Shown: positions 7,566-15,062, numbered from the stretch's first letter. The stretch: 17,315 nucleotides of DNA from an uncultured Clostridia bacterium (GCA_947627335.1 CANQVQ010000026.1:1-17315); one strand, 5' to 3'. Made by a program: numbers and translations. Notes: a model not told the origin generated them from the sequence alone.

Positions 7566-7602
7566 TGTAAACTTTCTTCCTGTAAACCCGAAAGTTGTAC
7601 AC
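7566..7602. repeat. Three direct repeats with 15-bp period upstream of the phosphonate operon promoter
   Basis: tgtaaac occurs at 7566-7572 and 7581-7587, and tgtacac at 7596-7602, each exactly 15 bp after the last. Read with the operon this is GTGTACA-N8-GTTTACA-N8-GTTTACA, ending 7 nt before the -35 box. This is the layout of a regulator site. The core TTTACA resembles the half-site of Bacillus PhoP boxes, but those repeat every 11 bp, so the regulator is open. The dyad aactttc/gaaagtt (7570-7576 and 7590-7596) overlaps the repeats. Confidence 0.6.
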
Positions 7603-7642
7603 TTTTGCCGTTCATTTGTGGAATAAAATGAATCGTAAAAGA

Positions 7643-7679
7643 AACAAACGGGGCGTCAACGCGGAACGCCCCGTTTGTT
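7643..7679 (-). terminator. Rho-independent terminator of the beta-helix lipoprotein gene
   Basis: The 14-bp arms aacaaacggggcgt (7643-7656) and acgccccgtttgtt (7666-7679) pair perfectly around a 9-nt loop. On the minus strand the stem is followed by TCTTTTACGATTCATTTT, a moderately T-rich tail. It lies 34 bp past the lipoprotein stop and insulates the phosphonate operon promoter from read-through. The rest of 7420-7713 holds the promoter and repeats listed separately, and no gene. Confidence 0.88.
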
Positions 7680-7713
7680 CAGGAAATAGAGTTGATATTG
7701 CGGAATTAAAACG

Positions 7714-9492
7714 CTAATTTGCTTCAAATTCACCGGTATAGGTACCAATCGACACCGTGTACGTCTCCCCTTTTACCATCTCGGGCAGGCTGAGGATCAC
7801 CACCGCGTACGGGAGCGACGGAGAAACGGTCAGCAGCGTCTCCCCGCCGTCCGAAAGGACGATCTCCGTTCCGGCGGACTGATTGCCGACCTGCAGGGCG
7901 ATGACCCCCTGCGACGAGTCGCTGAACGTCTGCGCCATGCCGGCGCCGCCCGTGCCGACGAACCGACCGCCGGTGATGCGCCCGGTGGTGTCGAAATCCA
8001 GCGTGGCGGTGTCCCCCTGCGTCGGACCGGCGACCGTCACGTCCCCGCCGGTGATCTCCAGCGAGCCGTTCGCGTCGATCCCGTCGCCGTATGCGACGAC
8101 CGAGAGCGTCCCGCCGGAAATGACGATGGAACCGTCGGACGACCCCGTCCCGCCGTTCGGTCCGCCGGGTCCGCGTCCGCCGAAGCGGTCGTTGCCGAAC
8201 CCTCCGCCGAATCCGCTGCCGTCCGTGCCGCCCGCCGCGTTGACGCCGTCGTCGTCCGCCGTCAGCCGCACGTCGCCGCCGGTGATCGCCACATGGAGCC
8301 CCTCGAGCCCCTCGTAGCTGTTTTCGACCAGAATGTTCCCGCCGGAGACCGTCAGCGTCCCGTCGGCGTGGAAACCGTCGTCCCCGCTCGAGACTGTGAA
8401 GTCCCCGCCCGTGACCGTCACGTCGTCGTTGGAATGCAGCGCGTCGTCGGCGCTGTCGAGCCGGAAGGTCCCGCCGTCGAGCAGCAGACCGCCGTCCGCT
8501 TTGATCGCTTTGCAGCTCTCCGTCGAATCGGTTTCGGTCGTCGCGACGCGGTCCCGCCCCGGTCCGCCGAAACCGCCGGTCGTATGCTGCGGACCGTTCT
8601 CATGCCCGCCGCCGGACGTGACCGTCACTTCCCCGCCGGACACCTGAAGCTGCCCGCTCGCGCTGACGCCGTCGCCGCCCGAAACGACGGACAGCGACCC
8701 GCCCGCAAGGTAGAAGTACCCGAGCGTTTCGTCCTCCTCGTTCTCGACGTGGACGCCGTCCTTCCCCGCTTCCACCGAAAGCGAAGCGCCGTCGATGCGG
8801 ACGCTGTCGTTCACGTCCAGCCCGTGCGAACCGGCGCTCACGGTATAGGTCCCGCCGGTCAGCACCAGATCGTCCTTACAGACCACCCCGTGCCCGCCCG
8901 GGGACGTGACCGTCAGGCGCCCGTCGCCGTTGCAGGTCAGGTCCTGCTTGGAGAACACCGCGCCGTCCACGTTGGTTTCGCCGTCCGGAACGAAACTCCC
9001 GCCGTTCGACAGCAGGTTCTCGCTGCCCGCCGAAAGCGTGACGAACACCTTGTCCGCTTCGCGGATATACAGGGCGGCGGACGCGGAGCTGTTGACGCTC
9101 ACCCCGTCGAACACCAGCTGCAGCTTGTCGTTTTCCCCGGCGTCGACGCGGATCTGCCCGTCGTCGAGCGTGCCGGAAAGCAGGTACGTCCCCTCGGCTT
9201 TGATGGTCACAGTCCCGCCGTCCACCGACACGTTTTCGCTTTCGCAGGTCGCCGTCGCGCCTTGCAGCAGGATCTGCACGGCGTCCTCGCCGTCGTAGGT
9301 CGTGCGGCGGTCGCGGTCGGTGAATTGCTCCTCGTCCAGCCGAACCGCCGAAGCGCTTCCCGCGCTCTCCGTCCCCGTCGAAACCGTGATCGCCTCCGAC
9401 GCGTCCTGCGGAAGCGGTTCTGCCCGTTTCGTCCCGCAGGCGGCGAGCAGTCCCGCCGCGAGCAGCAGCGAGAGCATCGCGGATCTCTTCAT
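7714..9492 (-). CDS. Cthe_2159-like carbohydrate-binding beta-helix lipoprotein
   Basis: This 592-aa surface lipoprotein has a short signal peptide with lipobox LAAC and acylated C19 (16-19). The rest is a repetitive right-handed beta-helix: strands of the type G-x-[LIV]-x-[IV]-x-[SA]-G-D-D-G-[IVF]-x-A-x-G recur along the chain, for example SGDDGFHADGTLTVSGG and TADDDGVNAAGG. The DD/DDG turns suit calcium binding. A glycine-rich, probably flexible linker occurs near residues 425-450. The N-terminal ...DRRTTYDGEDAVQILLQG segment matches the start of the Cthe_2159 carbohydrate-binding family, whose Clostridium thermocellum member binds acidic polysaccharides such as polygalacturonate. ATG at 9492 follows GGGGAGG. 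It is monocistronic, with its own terminator. Glycan target and cell-wall role are inferred. Earlier GTG or ATG codons upstream lack the signal peptide context. Confidence 0.85.
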   Translation of the reverse strand: MKRSAMLSLLLAAGLLAACGTKRAEPLPQDASEAITVSTGTESAGSASAVRLDEEQFTDRDRRTTYDGEDAVQILLQGATATCESENVSVDGGTVTIKAEGTYLLSGTLDDGQIRVDAGENDKLQLVFDGVSVNSSASAALYIREADKVFVTLSAGSENLLSNGGSFVPDGETNVDGAVFSKQDLTCNGDGRLTVTSPGGHGVVCKDDLVLTGGTYTVSAGSHGLDVNDSVRIDGASLSVEAGKDGVHVENEEDETLGYFYLAGGSLSVVSGGDGVSASGQLQVSGGEVTVTSGGGHENGPQHTTGGFGGPGRDRVATTETDSTESCKAIKADGGLLLDGGTFRLDSADDALHSNDDVTVTGGDFTVSSGDDGFHADGTLTVSGGNILVENSYEGLEGLHVAITGGDVRLTADDDGVNAAGGTDGSGFGGGFGNDRFGGRGPGGPNGGTGSSDGSIVISGGTLSVVAYGDGIDANGSLEITGGDVTVAGPTQGDTATLDFDTTGRITGGRFVGTGGAGMAQTFSDSSQGVIALQVGNQSAGTEIVLSDGGETLLTVSPSLPYAVVILSLPEMVKGETYTVSIGTYTGEFEAN

Positions 9493-9522
9493 TTGCCACG
9501 CCTCCCCGTCGTTTTTTCTTTG

Positions 9523-9559
9523 AGTATACGCCGAAAAAATGACGGTTTCCCGGCGGGAA
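9523..9559 (-). promoter_or_regulatory. Possible promoter of the lipoprotein gene (-10 box with palindrome at -35)
   Basis: TATACT (complement of 9523-9528) lies 31 bp upstream of the lipoprotein ATG. No good -35 box is seen at 16-18 bp. Instead the palindrome TTCCC-GGC-GGGAA (9547-9559) occupies that place. This may mean activator-dependent transcription, or the palindrome may be coincidental in GC-rich sequence. Confidence 0.4.
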
Positions 9560-9626
9560 GCGTGAACTTTTTGCAGGATTTTTTGAACAAAACGTAAATC
9601 CTTTTCCCGTCAATGCCCCCCGCGGC

Positions 9627-9655
9627 TTGACAAAACGGACAAATCGTGCTATGAT
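9627..9655 (+). promoter_or_regulatory. Sigma-A-type promoter for the ABC-like protein and pepF
   Basis: TTGACA (9627-9632), a 17-nt spacer and TATGAT (9650-9655) form a near-consensus promoter. The start would be near 9662, only about 16 nt before the ATG at 9678, just leaving room for the AGGGAGGAAA ribosome binding site. This rules out the upstream in-frame start codon at 9627, which lies in the -35 box. Confidence 0.85.
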
Positions 9656-9677
9656 GGGGGCGAAGGGAGGAAATTGT

Positions 9678-10328
9678 ATGAAGTCCGTACAGTCGCTCGA
9701 ACTCACCCTGCGGCGGGGACGTGTGCTTTGCAGATCCGCGTATTATACCGCGTCGGACGGCTTCGACAGGGAGGTGCATTGTGCGTTCACGCCGGGGGTC
9801 CACCGCCTGGTCGGGGACATCGATTCCGGGGCATGGGCGCTCAGCTATCTGCTGTCCATGTACTGCCACACCCCGAAGTGCTTCTCCCTGTCCGAACCGC
9901 CGACGGTGACGGTGAACGGGTTCCCGCTGTCCTTGGAGGAATTCGCCCGTTTCGCCTGCTACCTCGACAAGTCCTACCCGCTGTTCGCCAAGACCGCGCC
10001 GGTGTGCCGGCTGATCCAGAACGGTCTGCGCAGGACCCGCTCAAAGCAATCGCTGGAGGAGGTGCGGTCGCTTTTCGGCATTTCGCCGGAACGGTTCGAC
10101 CGTCCGCTGTCCGATATGACGGACGAACTGCCGCAGGCGATGGCCGCCGTGGCGTACAGCCAGGGGAAGGACGTTTTCTGCTTCCCGTGGTTGAGCGAAA
10201 AACGCCTCGCGGAATTCGGCGAAAAGCTGCCCCGCCTGCTTGACGCCCTCGACAGGTTGGGCAAGATCGTGCTGCTGCCCGTCGGTGCGCAGGCGGAAAA
10301 AAAGCTCCCGTGGGCGCAAAATCCGTAA
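9678..10328 (+). CDS. Uncharacterised protein resembling a degenerate ABC-type ATPase domain
   Basis: This 216-aa soluble protein has no signal peptide or membrane segment. I do not recognise a named family, but the order of segments mimics an ABC ATPase. GVHRLVGDIDSGAWALSYLL (40-59) stands where the Walker A P-loop would be, without the Lys/Ser-Thr. VTVNGFPLSLEE (77-88) and CYLDKSYPLF (94-103) fit the D-loop-to-Q-loop region. LSDMTDELPQAMAAVAYSQGK (144-164) fits the LSGGQ helix, and DVFCFPWLS (165-173) fits Walker B without its Asp/Glu. GKIVLLPVG (195-203) fits the H-strand without the His. So ATP hydrolysis is not expected. The start at 9678 follows AGGGAGGAAA. pepF begins 43 nt downstream and is probably co-transcribed. 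The fold assignment is inference from pattern only; expression as a real protein is likely. Confidence 0.72.
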   Translation: MKSVQSLELTLRRGRVLCRSAYYTASDGFDREVHCAFTPGVHRLVGDIDSGAWALSYLLSMYCHTPKCFSLSEPPTVTVNGFPLSLEEFARFACYLDKSYPLFAKTAPVCRLIQNGLRRTRSKQSLEEVRSLFGISPERFDRPLSDMTDELPQAMAAVAYSQGKDVFCFPWLSEKRLAEFGEKLPRLLDALDRLGKIVLLPVGAQAEKKLPWAQNP

Positions 10329-10371
10329 ATAACCGTATAAATCAGGAAGCATACAGGAGGAAAACGGCATC

Positions 10372-12138
10372 ATGGCTTACGAATGGTCCCTTGACGTCCT
10401 TTACAAAGGGTACGACGACCCGCAGTTCCGTGCGGACAGCGAAAAACTCGACCAACTGCTCGAACGCGTCCGGACGTTCGCCGGGCAGGTCGATTCCCTG
10501 CCGCCGAAGGACGCGATGTGCGCCTATATCCGGCTGAACGAGGAACTGGAACTGCTTGTCTCCAAGCTCTACAGCTACGCCAATCTGCGCACGTCCGCGA
10601 ACACGAAGGACACCGCGTCCGCGTCCGTCTGCGGGCAATTGCTCGGCAAGCTCGGCGCGACGGCGAAAGCCCGTGCGAGGATCGAAAAAGCGATCGCCTC
10701 GCTCGAACCGTTCGACGAACTGATCGATTCCGACCCGACGCTCGGGGAATACCGCTACCTGCTGCATACGCTGCGCGACAGGCAGAAACATATGCTGCGC
10801 GACGAATGCGAGGAGGTCGCCGCCCTCTTCAACATCTCCGGCGGCAACGCGTGGAGCGACCTGCAAAGCTACCTGACCTCCTCGGTCACGGCGGACTTCC
10901 GCGGGGAGACGCGCAACCTCGCTTCCGTGCGCAACCTCGCCTACAGCCCCGACCCGACCGTCCGCAAAGACGCGTACGAGGCGGAGCTTGCCTGCTACGA
11001 AAAGATCAAGGACCCGGTCGCTTTCTCGCTCAACAGTATCAAGCTGCAGGTGTTCCACGAGTCGCGTCTGCGCGGCTTTTCATCCCCGCTCGAGCAAACG
11101 CTGTTCCGCTCGCATATGTCCCGCGAAACGCTCAACGCCCTGCTCGGCGCCATGCGGGAGCACATGGACCTGTTCCGGCGCTATCTGCGCGTCAAGGCGA
11201 AGGCGCTCGGGCATCCGAACGGTCTGCCGTGGTACGACCTGTTCGCCCCGATGGGGTCCTGCGAGCGGACGTTCACGGTCGAGCAGGCGAAGGACTATCT
11301 GCTCGGCGTCTTCGGTGGCTTCGACGGCGATCTCGCGCAGATGGTCGAGCGGGCGTTCGACGAGCGGTGGATCGATTTCTATCCCCGCGAAGGGAAGGTC
11401 GGCGGGGCGTTCTGCGCCGGTCTGGAGGGGCTTGGACAGAGCCGCATCCTGACCAACTTCGACGGTGCGCTGACCGACGTCGTCACGCTCGCGCACGAGC
11501 TCGGGCACGCGTTCCACAACCGCGTCCTCGAATCCCACCGTCCGCTCAACAACGATTACTCCATGCCCGTCGCGGAAACCGCCTCGACGTTCAACGAAAA
11601 CGTCGTCATGAACGCCGCCATCCGCTCGGCGCAGTCGGACGAAGAGAAGCTGTTCCTGATCGAAAGCCAGCTGCAGGACGTCACGCAGATCCTCTGCGAC
11701 ATCTATTCCCGCTTCCTGTTCGAGAGCGCGGTCTTTGCGAACCGCGAGCAGGCGTTCCTGCCCGCCGACCGGCTGTGCGAGCTGATGCTGGACGCGCAGA
11801 AGCAGGCGTACGGCGACGGGCTGGACCCGAACGTCCTGCACCCGTTCATGTGGGTCTGCAAGAGCCATTACTACAGCTCCGGGCTGTCCTTCTACAACTT
11901 CCCCTACGCCTTCGGCGGGCTGTTCGCCCGGGGGCTGTACGCGAAGTACGCCGAACAGGGGCAGTCGTTCGTCCCGGTCTACCGCAAGCTGCTTTTCGCC
12001 ACGCCGGTCTCGTCGGTGGAGGACACGGCGCGTGTCGCCGGGATCGACCTGACCGGGAAGGATTTCTGGGCGGAAAGTCTGGAATCCTACCGGCAGAACG
12101 TCGAGGAATTTGAACGCCTGGTCGGCGCAAAGGCGTAG
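10372..12138 (+). CDS. pepF: Oligoendopeptidase F (M3 family zinc metallopeptidase)
   Basis: This 588-aa cytoplasmic endopeptidase trims peptides of roughly 7-17 residues, for example in peptide turnover after import or signal-peptide disposal. The zinc site is AHELGHAFH with H375, E376 and H379. The third ligand is E402 in VAETASTFNEN, the M3B spacing. The N-terminal helical lid domain has YSYANLRTSANT (about 66-77), typical of PepF. The C-terminal HPFMWVCKSHYYSSGLSFYNFPYAFG segment contains the substrate-binding HxxxYY-like residues. Length is normal (about 600). ATG at 10372 follows ACAGGAGGAAAA. Its own promoter is not evident, so it is likely transcribed from the promoter at 9627. The gene ends 32 nt before a strong terminator. 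Confidence 0.96.
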   Translation: MAYEWSLDVLYKGYDDPQFRADSEKLDQLLERVRTFAGQVDSLPPKDAMCAYIRLNEELELLVSKLYSYANLRTSANTKDTASASVCGQLLGKLGATAKARARIEKAIASLEPFDELIDSDPTLGEYRYLLHTLRDRQKHMLRDECEEVAALFNISGGNAWSDLQSYLTSSVTADFRGETRNLASVRNLAYSPDPTVRKDAYEAELACYEKIKDPVAFSLNSIKLQVFHESRLRGFSSPLEQTLFRSHMSRETLNALLGAMREHMDLFRRYLRVKAKALGHPNGLPWYDLFAPMGSCERTFTVEQAKDYLLGVFGGFDGDLAQMVERAFDERWIDFYPREGKVGGAFCAGLEGLGQSRILTNFDGALTDVVTLAHELGHAFHNRVLESHRPLNNDYSMPVAETASTFNENVVMNAAIRSAQSDEEKLFLIESQLQDVTQILCDIYSRFLFESAVFANREQAFLPADRLCELMLDAQKQAYGDGLDPNVLHPFMWVCKSHYYSSGLSFYNFPYAFGGLFARGLYAKYAEQGQSFVPVYRKLLFATPVSSVEDTARVAGIDLTGKDFWAESLESYRQNVEEFERLVGAKA

Positions 12139-12142
12139 GCGT

Positions 12143-12160
12143 TCGGCATATTCGGCATAT
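12143..12160. repeat. Tandem 9-bp repeat after pepF
   Basis: ttcggcata occurs twice in a row (12143-12151 and 12152-12160) directly after the pepF stop. It is too short to carry a meaning by itself and may be a local slippage duplication. Confidence 0.5.
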
Positions 12161-12168
12161 TAAAGAAG

Positions 12169-12210
12169 AAAAGGCTTCCGTTTTGCGTTTTGCACACGGA
12201 AGTCTTTTTT
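12169..12210. terminator. Bidirectional rho-independent terminator between pepF and the galE operon
   Basis: The arms aaggcttccgt (12171-12181) and acggaagtctt (12196-12206) pair over 11 bp with one G-T, around a 14-nt loop. On the plus strand the stem runs into T6 (12205-12210). On the minus strand it is followed by TTTTCTTCTTT, so it can also end the galE operon. Confidence 0.85.
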
Positions 12211-12290
12211 CTTCGCTCGCGTTTCGCGTGCGGAAGTCCTTTTTGCCTTCGTTTTCGCTTCGCGTTTCGCGTACAGTGAATTTTTTGCCT
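12186..12290. repeat. Degenerate repeated terminator-like units
   Basis: Between pepF and the CYTH gene, cgcgtttcgcgt occurs at 12218-12229 and again at 12261-12272. Segments of the type gcgttt..cacggaagtc-T6 (12185-12210) and gcgttt..gtgcggaagtcc-T5 (12220-12245) are degenerate copies. Each unit ends in a T-run (about 12205, 12241 and 12284). This looks like local duplication of terminator sequence. Nothing coding is visible in 12139-12320. Confidence 0.5.
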
Positions 12291-12320
12291 CTTTTTTGCG
12301 GGAACGGCGATCGGATGCGT

Positions 12321-13406
12321 TCACAGGGCGGCGAGGGACGCGTTGCGGTACCGCTCGTCGCCGGTCACTTCCCGGATCACCCGTATCTGCGAGGGGAAAA
12401 CCACCGTTTCGCGCTCGTCGAGCAGTTCGATCTCGGCGATGGCTTTGTCCCGCCAGAACGGGTAGAGGTCAATCTCAAAGCACCGACTCCCGGAAAGCAG
12501 GCAGTACCGCATCTTGCGGATCTGCCGTTTGGTCGCGTCGGCGTCCGACAGCAATCGGAGGTACTCGTCCTCGGGGATGCGCCGCTCGTGTTCCACCCGC
12601 TTTGCGCCGGAAACCGCACGCTTGACCGTCAGGAAGCAGACGCTCTCGCCGTCCGCGCTCCAACGGCGCAGGCGACGCTCCTCCCCCGCCGGTGCGTTCA
12701 GGTAGGTTTGCAGAATTTCCACGCGACGGCAATACGCTTCGCGCTCCAGCGCACGGACGTCCGGGTATTCGATTAGAAACTTCCGCTCGATCTCGAATGG
12801 TTCCGGCTCGCCGAGGAACGCCCGGATCTCCGCGATCAGCCGCTCCAGTTTCCCCTCGAAATCCGTGGAATTGTCGACGACGCGGAAATGCGGATGCCCG
12901 ATCCACGCGGCAAGCAGCCGGTCGTCCAGGCGGGCGGCTTCCGCCGCCGTTTCGACGCGTGCCGGATTGTTTTCCGTTGTGTAGAACGCCTCCGCGCCCT
13001 TCGCGGCGGTGACCAGATGAAAGACCGCGTCGTAGCCGTTCCGCAGCTCCCCTTCGGTCTTTCCGAGGTCGGCAAGGACGCGGGAGAATTCCGCGTCGGT
13101 CAGGTACGCACGGTTGTCCAGCGTGCCCCGGTCGCAGACGATCAGCGTCTTTTCGCCCGGTATGACTTCCGCCGCCTGCCCGTAGACGGCTTCCTTTTCC
13201 AGCTGCAGCCGCATCCGACAGTTTTGGAAGTCCGCACGGGAACGGCAGGTCCACGGGGCGACGCCGCCGTCGATCAGCTCGGTCGCCGTTTCCGAAACCA
13301 GCAGGACGTTGTAGCCCAACGCCGTGAAAGCGTCCCGGATCCGCCGCATCGACGTGGATTTTCCGGCGCACGGTCCGCCGGTGAGGACGATTTTCGCGAT
13401 CTGCAC
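12321..13406 (-). CDS. P-loop NTPase/kinase-like domain fused to a CYTH (triphosphate tunnel) domain
   Basis: This 361-aa cytoplasmic protein has two domains. Residues 1 to about 200 are a P-loop NTPase with Walker A GGPCAGKST (10-18), which resembles small-molecule kinase or AAA_28-type domains, and TLIVCDRG (87-94) as Walker B. Residues from about 203 are a CYTH domain starting with the diagnostic ExExK (E205, E207, K209) and carrying the alternating charged strands of a triphosphate tunnel enzyme, such as LTVKR and CFEIDLY. CYTH domains bind or hydrolyse triphosphate-containing molecules. The substrate here is unknown. The start is GTG at 13406, 10 nt after AAAGGAGG. The upstream open frame to 14405 is a shadow of the two preceding genes. 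It is the last gene of the galE operon, 17 nt after its neighbour. Confidence 0.88.
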   Translation of the reverse strand: MQIAKIVLTGGPCAGKSTSMRRIRDAFTALGYNVLLVSETATELIDGGVAPWTCRSRADFQNCRMRLQLEKEAVYGQAAEVIPGEKTLIVCDRGTLDNRAYLTDAEFSRVLADLGKTEGELRNGYDAVFHLVTAAKGAEAFYTTENNPARVETAAEAARLDDRLLAAWIGHPHFRVVDNSTDFEGKLERLIAEIRAFLGEPEPFEIERKFLIEYPDVRALEREAYCRRVEILQTYLNAPAGEERRLRRWSADGESVCFLTVKRAVSGAKRVEHERRIPEDEYLRLLSDADATKRQIRKMRYCLLSGSRCFEIDLYPFWRDKAIAEIELLDERETVVFPSQIRVIREVTGDERYRNASLAAL

Positions 13407-13423
13407 GGGGAAAGCCCCTCCTT

Positions 13424-14005
13424 TCAAGCGCTCCCGAACGCCTTGCGGAACTCGTCGGCGACGAACGCGACGAACTGCCGGACGAACGCCGGCGGAAATG
13501 CCTGCGAATACGCGTCCGACGCGTCGAGCATCCCGTACCACGTCCGGGACACGAAATCCTGCAGACCGCCCCGCGTCACGCCGCAGGGGTACTTCCCCGC
13601 CGGGTCGGGCAGGAAGGTCCGGCTCATGGCGAGGAACAGTTCGGGTGCGGACGGGTCGTGGTGGTAGAGGTACGCACCGGCGAGGAAAATTTCCCGCCGA
13701 TAGCGGAAAAACCAGTCCGGCTCCGCACCGTGGGAAGCCTGATACGCGTCGTACCCCTCGCGGTCCCAGTGCAAGTCGAGGAACAGGTGCAGAAGCACCC
13801 CGCGGGAAAACGGATCGGACAGGTCCAGCCCCTGCGCGAACCGACGAAGCGCGTCGAACCGGTCGGGCACCCCACGGAAGTGCGTGCGGTCCTTCGCGAC
13901 GCGGTCGCCGATCAGGTCGGGGGCGATGTTGCCGGTGTAGAACAGCGTGGGCGCGGACGGGGCATAGCATTTCGCGCAAGTCAAGTGGACCATCGCGGAT
14001 GACAC
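13424..14005 (-). CDS. Zn-dependent phospholipase C-like (S1/P1-nuclease-type fold) hypothetical protein
   Basis: This 193-aa protein has no signal peptide. VHLTCAKCYA (6-15), FYTGNIAPDLI (22-32) and KDRTHF (38-43), followed by GVLLHLFLDLHWD (69-81), match the pattern of the zinc-dependent phospholipase C family: candidate metal ligands H7, D30, H42, H73 and D77. Activity is unknown; many bacterial members are uncharacterised. The start is uncertain. GTG at 14005 has GGGAGGG at ideal spacing and is preferred. GTG at 14026 would overlap the galE stop as GTGA, and ATG at 13993 lies a little further in. It sits between galE and the CYTH fusion, 17 nt apart from the latter, clearly in one operon. 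Confidence 0.75.
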   Translation of the reverse strand: MSSAMVHLTCAKCYAPSAPTLFYTGNIAPDLIGDRVAKDRTHFRGVPDRFDALRRFAQGLDLSDPFSRGVLLHLFLDLHWDREGYDAYQASHGAEPDWFFRYRREIFLAGAYLYHHDPSAPELFLAMSRTFLPDPAGKYPCGVTRGGLQDFVSRTWYGMLDASDAYSQAFPPAFVRQFVAFVADEFRKAFGSA

Positions 14006-14022
14006 GGTTTTCCCTCCCCCCG

Positions 14023-15021
14023 TCACGCCTTGGACTTTTCAAAGTTCCAGGACGAGCGGCACATCTCTTCAAGCGTCCGCACGGCTTTCCAGCCGAGCTC
14101 CGTTTCCGCACGGGACGGGTCGGACCAGCATTCGGCGATGTCCCCGGGACGGCGGGGGACGACGCGGTACGGCACCTTGACCCCGGTCGCACGCTCGAAC
14201 GCGTGAACGATGTCCAGCACGCTGTACCCGACGCCGGTGCCGAGGTTATAAATATGCACGCCCGGTTCGTCCAGCTTCGGCAGGACCGCGAGATGCCCGG
14301 CGGCGAGGTCCTCGACGTGGATATAGTCCCGCACGCCGGTGCCGTCCGGGGTCGGGTAGTCGTCGCCGTAGACCGAAAGCATCGGCAGGACGCCCTTCGC
14401 GACACGCGTGATGTACGGCATGAGGTTGTTCGGCGTGCCGGTCGGGTTGTCGCCGATCTTGCCGCTTTCGTGCGCCCCGATGGGGTTGAAATACCGCAGC
14501 AGGGCGACGCTCCAGCGGGGGTCCGCCTTCTGCAGGTCGGTCAGGATCCGCTCCAGAAAGAGCTTGGTCGTGCCGTAGGGGTTGGTGGTCCCGCCGGTCG
14601 GGAAATCCTCGCGGATCGGCACGGACGCCGGCGTCCCGTACACCGTCGCCGACGAGGAAAAGACGATCTTCCGGCAGTCGTGCGCACGCATCACGCCGAG
14701 CAGGACGAGCGTCCCGGAGAGGTTGTTTTCGTAGTATTCGAGCGGCTTCGCGACCGATTCGCCGACCGCCTTGAGTCCGGCGAAGTGAATGACCGCTTCC
14801 GGCTCATGCTTGGAAAAAACAGCTTCCAGCGCCTCGCGGTCGCGAATATCGACCGGGTAGAACGTCGGCGCCCTGCCGGTGATCTCCCGCAGGCTTTCGA
14901 CCACGGACGCTTCGGAATTGCAAAGATTGTCCACGACGACCACGTCGTCCCCGCGTTCGAGCAGCTGCACGCAGGTGTGGGAACCGATATAGCCGGTCCC
15001 GCCGGTTACCAAAATTCGCAT
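14023..15021 (-). CDS. galE: UDP-glucose 4-epimerase
   Basis: This 332-aa extended SDR interconverts UDP-glucose and UDP-galactose, in the Leloir pathway and for supply of galactose to surface glycans. The NAD loop TGGTGYIGSH is at 6-15. VIHFAGLKAVGES (78-90) is a GalE hallmark. The catalytic set is S124 in FSSSATVYG and YGTTK (Y149, K153), followed by RYFNPIGAH. The C-terminal VRDYIHVEDLA is also diagnostic. Length is normal (about 330-340). The frame is open to 15321, but ATG at 15021 starts the motif, follows GGAGGAAA and has a good promoter upstream. First gene of a three-gene operon. It could supply sugar nucleotides to the same surface polymer as the phosphonate operon, but no link is visible. 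Confidence 0.95.
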   Translation of the reverse strand: MRILVTGGTGYIGSHTCVQLLERGDDVVVVDNLCNSEASVVESLREITGRAPTFYPVDIRDREALEAVFSKHEPEAVIHFAGLKAVGESVAKPLEYYENNLSGTLVLLGVMRAHDCRKIVFSSSATVYGTPASVPIREDFPTGGTTNPYGTTKLFLERILTDLQKADPRWSVALLRYFNPIGAHESGKIGDNPTGTPNNLMPYITRVAKGVLPMLSVYGDDYPTPDGTGVRDYIHVEDLAAGHLAVLPKLDEPGVHIYNLGTGVGYSVLDIVHAFERATGVKVPYRVVPRRPGDIAECWSDPSRAETELGWKAVRTLEEMCRSSWNFEKSKA

Positions 15022-15045
15022 AAGGATTTCCTCCGTTTCGGAAAA

Positions 15046-15062
15046 GTATTGTTCCGCAATAC
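15046..15062. promoter_or_regulatory. Small inverted repeat at the galE transcription start
   Basis: gtattg (15046-15051) and caatac (15057-15062) form a 6-bp dyad with a 5-nt centre next to the galE -10 box. It may be an operator or a 5' mRNA hairpin. Confidence 0.35.

Noticed and set aside
7900..9200. Recurrent short repeats such as gtccccgccggtgatc, considered as a CRISPR-like or satellite array
   Set aside because: The spacing is irregular and in frame with the protein; the repeats are turns of the encoded beta-helix (TITGG/TVSGG and DDG turns).
8293..9597. 434-codon open frame opposite the beta-helix lipoprotein
   Set aside because: Antisense shadow: the minus strand has a lipobox, a family domain, a ribosome binding site and a terminator. 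The plus frame has none of these.
13407..14405. N-terminal extension of the P-loop/CYTH protein to 694 aa
   Set aside because: It runs out of frame through the PLC-like gene and galE. The GTG at 13406 has a proper AAAGGAGG and begins the Walker A strand.
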